This document shows positions 21,250 to 22,099 of a stretch of DNA of 22,099 nt, in pieces. Position numbers and translations under genes: made by a program. Where the stretch lies: positions 1-22,099 of IMG/VR virus record IMGVR_UViG_3300028283_000038. One strand, given 5' to 3'. This DNA comes from a virus. The notes beneath the pieces were generated by a model. It was not told the DNA's origin. It did no database searches and saw only the letters and a list, made by a program, of their open reading frames with translations. Positions within the stretch are counted from its first letter, which is position 1. Every line of letters starts with the position of its first letter.

Positions 21250-21252
21250 GAT

Positions 21253-21335
21253 TGTGGCGTCTGACATAATACCACTAAAGATATTTTAGCCCCTTTGATG
21301 AATGTGAAGTCAGACGCACAGGATTCATCGGGGCT
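21253..21335 (+). promoter_or_regulatory. Structured leader with two interleaved stems (pseudoknot or attenuator)
   Basis: Stem 1: GCGTCTGAC (21257-21265) with GTCAGACGC (21309-21317), extended by TGT/ACA beyond a one-base bulge. Stem 2: AGCCCC (21288-21293) plus GATGAAT (21297-21303) with ATTCATC (21323-21329) plus GGGGCT (21330-21335). The arms alternate 1-2-1-2, so the stems form a pseudoknot or exclude each other. Stem 2 is followed by TAACTTTTT, like an intrinsic terminator, 15 nt before the ATG. Confidence 0.7.
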
Positions 21336-21350
21336 TAACTTTTTAATAAA

Positions 21351-22099
21351 ATGAAGAATAACACAATTTACAACAGAACAACAAAGAACAACAACTTTGC
21401 AAGAATTGATAATGGTATTTCTAAATTACCAATTATTGAATCGGGAATAATGTTTAAAATTTTATCTAACGCTGACAGTTGGGAATTTAATAAAGAAATC
21501 TTTCAAAAGAATTCAGGTATTGGTAAAGATAGATTTTATAAATCTTGGTCTAATCTTATCAATCTTGGTTATATCGTTCAGAAAAAAGTGTCAGATGGTA
21601 AAAGCTTCGGTTGGAGTTACATTATTAATGAAATCCCATCTTCGGAAACTGTTGATAATAACCCATCGGTTGAAAACACACTATCGGATGGAATAGTTGA
21701 TAATAACCCATCGGTTGAAAACACACTATCGGAAACTTTTACCAGTAACCGACAGGTTGATTTCCGACCGTCGGAAAACACACTATCGGATGGAATAGTT
21801 GATAATAACCCATCGGTTGAAAACACACTATCGGAAACTTTTACCAGTAACCGACAGGTTGATTTCCGACCGTCGGAAAACACCCTATTAACTACTACTA
21901 ATATAAACAACGAAAAAACCGCTGGTCCAGATAAAGCACCAGATTCTAGAGAACTTTTTAATTTTGAAAAAGAAAAAGAAAAAGAAAAAGAAAAAGAAAA
22001 AGAAAAAGAAAAAAACGCTGGTCCAGATAAAGCACCAGATTCTAGAGAACTTTTTAATTTTGAAAAAGAAAAAGAAAAAGAAAAAGAAAAATTCCAACC
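21351..22099 (+). CDS. Replication-initiator-like protein, N-terminal part (3' end off the window)
   Basis: At least 249 residues, with the remainder at 1-328 if the molecule is circular. Residues about 15-90 look like the winged-helix domain of phage replication initiators. FARIDNGISKLPIIESGIMFKILSNADSWEFNKEIFQ is followed by GIGKDRFYKSWSNLINLGYIVQKK and a GWSYIINE strand, matching 'l..a..ly..LlS..ddW.fn...l....g.gkd.i..al..L...GYi'. Next come two 34-residue repeats containing PSVENTLSETFTSNRQVDFR. They are followed by AGPDKAPDSRELFNF units separated by (Glu-Lys)8 and (Glu-Lys)5. The DNA of the 34-residue repeats looks like iterons, as in lambda O. It would bind its own gene as origin and recruit host helicase; no phage helicase or polymerase is present. 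Confidence 0.65.
   Translation, partial: MKNNTIYNRTTKNNNFARIDNGISKLPIIESGIMFKILSNADSWEFNKEIFQKNSGIGKDRFYKSWSNLINLGYIVQKKVSDGKSFGWSYIINEIPSSETVDNNPSVENTLSDGIVDNNPSVENTLSETFTSNRQVDFRPSENTLSDGIVDNNPSVENTLSETFTSNRQVDFRPSENTLLTTTNINNEKTAGPDKAPDSRELFNFEKEKEKEKEKEKEKEKNAGPDKAPDSRELFNFEKEKEKEKEKFQ
21664..21888 (+). repeat. Iteron-like repeats inside the initiator gene, candidate replication origin
   Basis: A 102-bp tandem duplication (21672-21773 and 21774-21875) is built of smaller units. CATCGGTTGAAAACACACTA then TCGGA occurs at 21664, 21709 and 21811. A shorter version beginning CGTCGGAAAACACACTATCG lies at 21769, and a partial one at 21871. The palindrome TTTCCGAC-C-GTCGGAAA lies at 21761-21777 and 21863-21879. 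Repeats of this type within an initiator gene are typical phage origins. Confidence 0.6.
21921..22091 (+). repeat. 96-bp unit coding AGPDKAPDSRELFNF plus (Glu-Lys)n
   Basis: GCTGGTCCAGATAAAGCACC starts at 21921 and again at 22017, each followed by the same coding sequence and then by (GAAAAA)8 (21966-22013) or (GAAAAA)5 (22062-22091). A degenerate copy, GGTCCAGATAATGCACC, is near the left end of the window at about 69-85. Confidence 0.9.

Noticed and set aside
21664-21888. Regular repeats that could suggest a CRISPR array
   Set aside because: Repeats are adjacent, lie within a coding frame, lack unique spacers and have no cas genes nearby.
21617-22097. Minus-strand open frames opposite the initiator repeats, including a poly-Phe stretch
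   Set aside because: They are the complement of (GAAAAA)n and of the 102-bp repeats; no promoter or start context, and the composition is implausible.

Overview
The window looks like an essentially complete genome (about 22 kb) of a small tailed phage with a siphovirus-type tail and an HK97-type head. The host is most likely a member of the Bacteroidota. This host call is an inference from four things: very AT-rich DNA, starts preceded by A/T-rich leaders instead of Shine-Dalgarno sequences, TAnnTTT-type -10 boxes, and a protein complement that resembles Bacteroidota phages. Nothing in the window is a host gene. The two ends appear to be the same place: base 1 starts and base 22099 ends inside a (GAAAAA)n hexanucleotide repeat of one gene, followed on both sides by T[T/C]CCAACC. 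The contig is therefore probably circular or circularly permuted and was cut in a repeat.

Layout. 1-328 is the 3' end of the replication-initiator-like gene that begins at 21351. 527-1895 holds a PD-(D/E)XK-like nuclease candidate, a small unknown gene and a sigma-region-2-like regulator. 2006-4099 is packaging: a 50-aa gene, the presumed small terminase and the large terminase. A small gene with an early-type promoter (4167-4460) is wedged between terminase and portal. 4601-7788 is portal, prohead protease and major capsid protein. 7878-10205 is head-tail connectors, an HNH endonuclease, the tail terminator and the major tail protein. 10311-10948 is a tail assembly chaperone pair with a -1 frameshift on A9. 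10993-17408 is the tape measure, a tail-tip protein, a Gly-X-Y repeat fibre with an S74 chaperone, and a second fibre-like protein. 17452-18655 is a lipoprotein M23 peptidase, a holin-like membrane protein and a conserved small protein, closed by a bidirectional terminator.

The leftward (minus-strand) early region, 18705-21051, carries small unknown genes, a zinc-ribbon protein behind a translationally coupled 29-aa leader ORF, and the wreck of a serine integrase (19182-19662). A 50-bp imperfect palindrome upstream of the wreck looks like attP. From 21351 rightward comes the initiator-like gene, with iteron-like repeats inside it (a candidate origin) and a leader containing two interleaved stems.

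Two promoter classes can be read from the sequence. Four sites share CTTTTC-N11-TATATTTAT with exactly the same spacing and precede early-type genes. Seven sites carry a single-block motif, best form GCGTATTTAAA, usually 19-22 nt before the start codon of structural or lysis genes. The 218-aa sigma-like protein encoded just before the packaging genes is the natural candidate to read the second class. Major capsid and major tail genes each have their own copy of this motif and their own intrinsic terminator. By eye the window contains no GATC, which would be a strong restriction-avoidance signal if a count confirms it.
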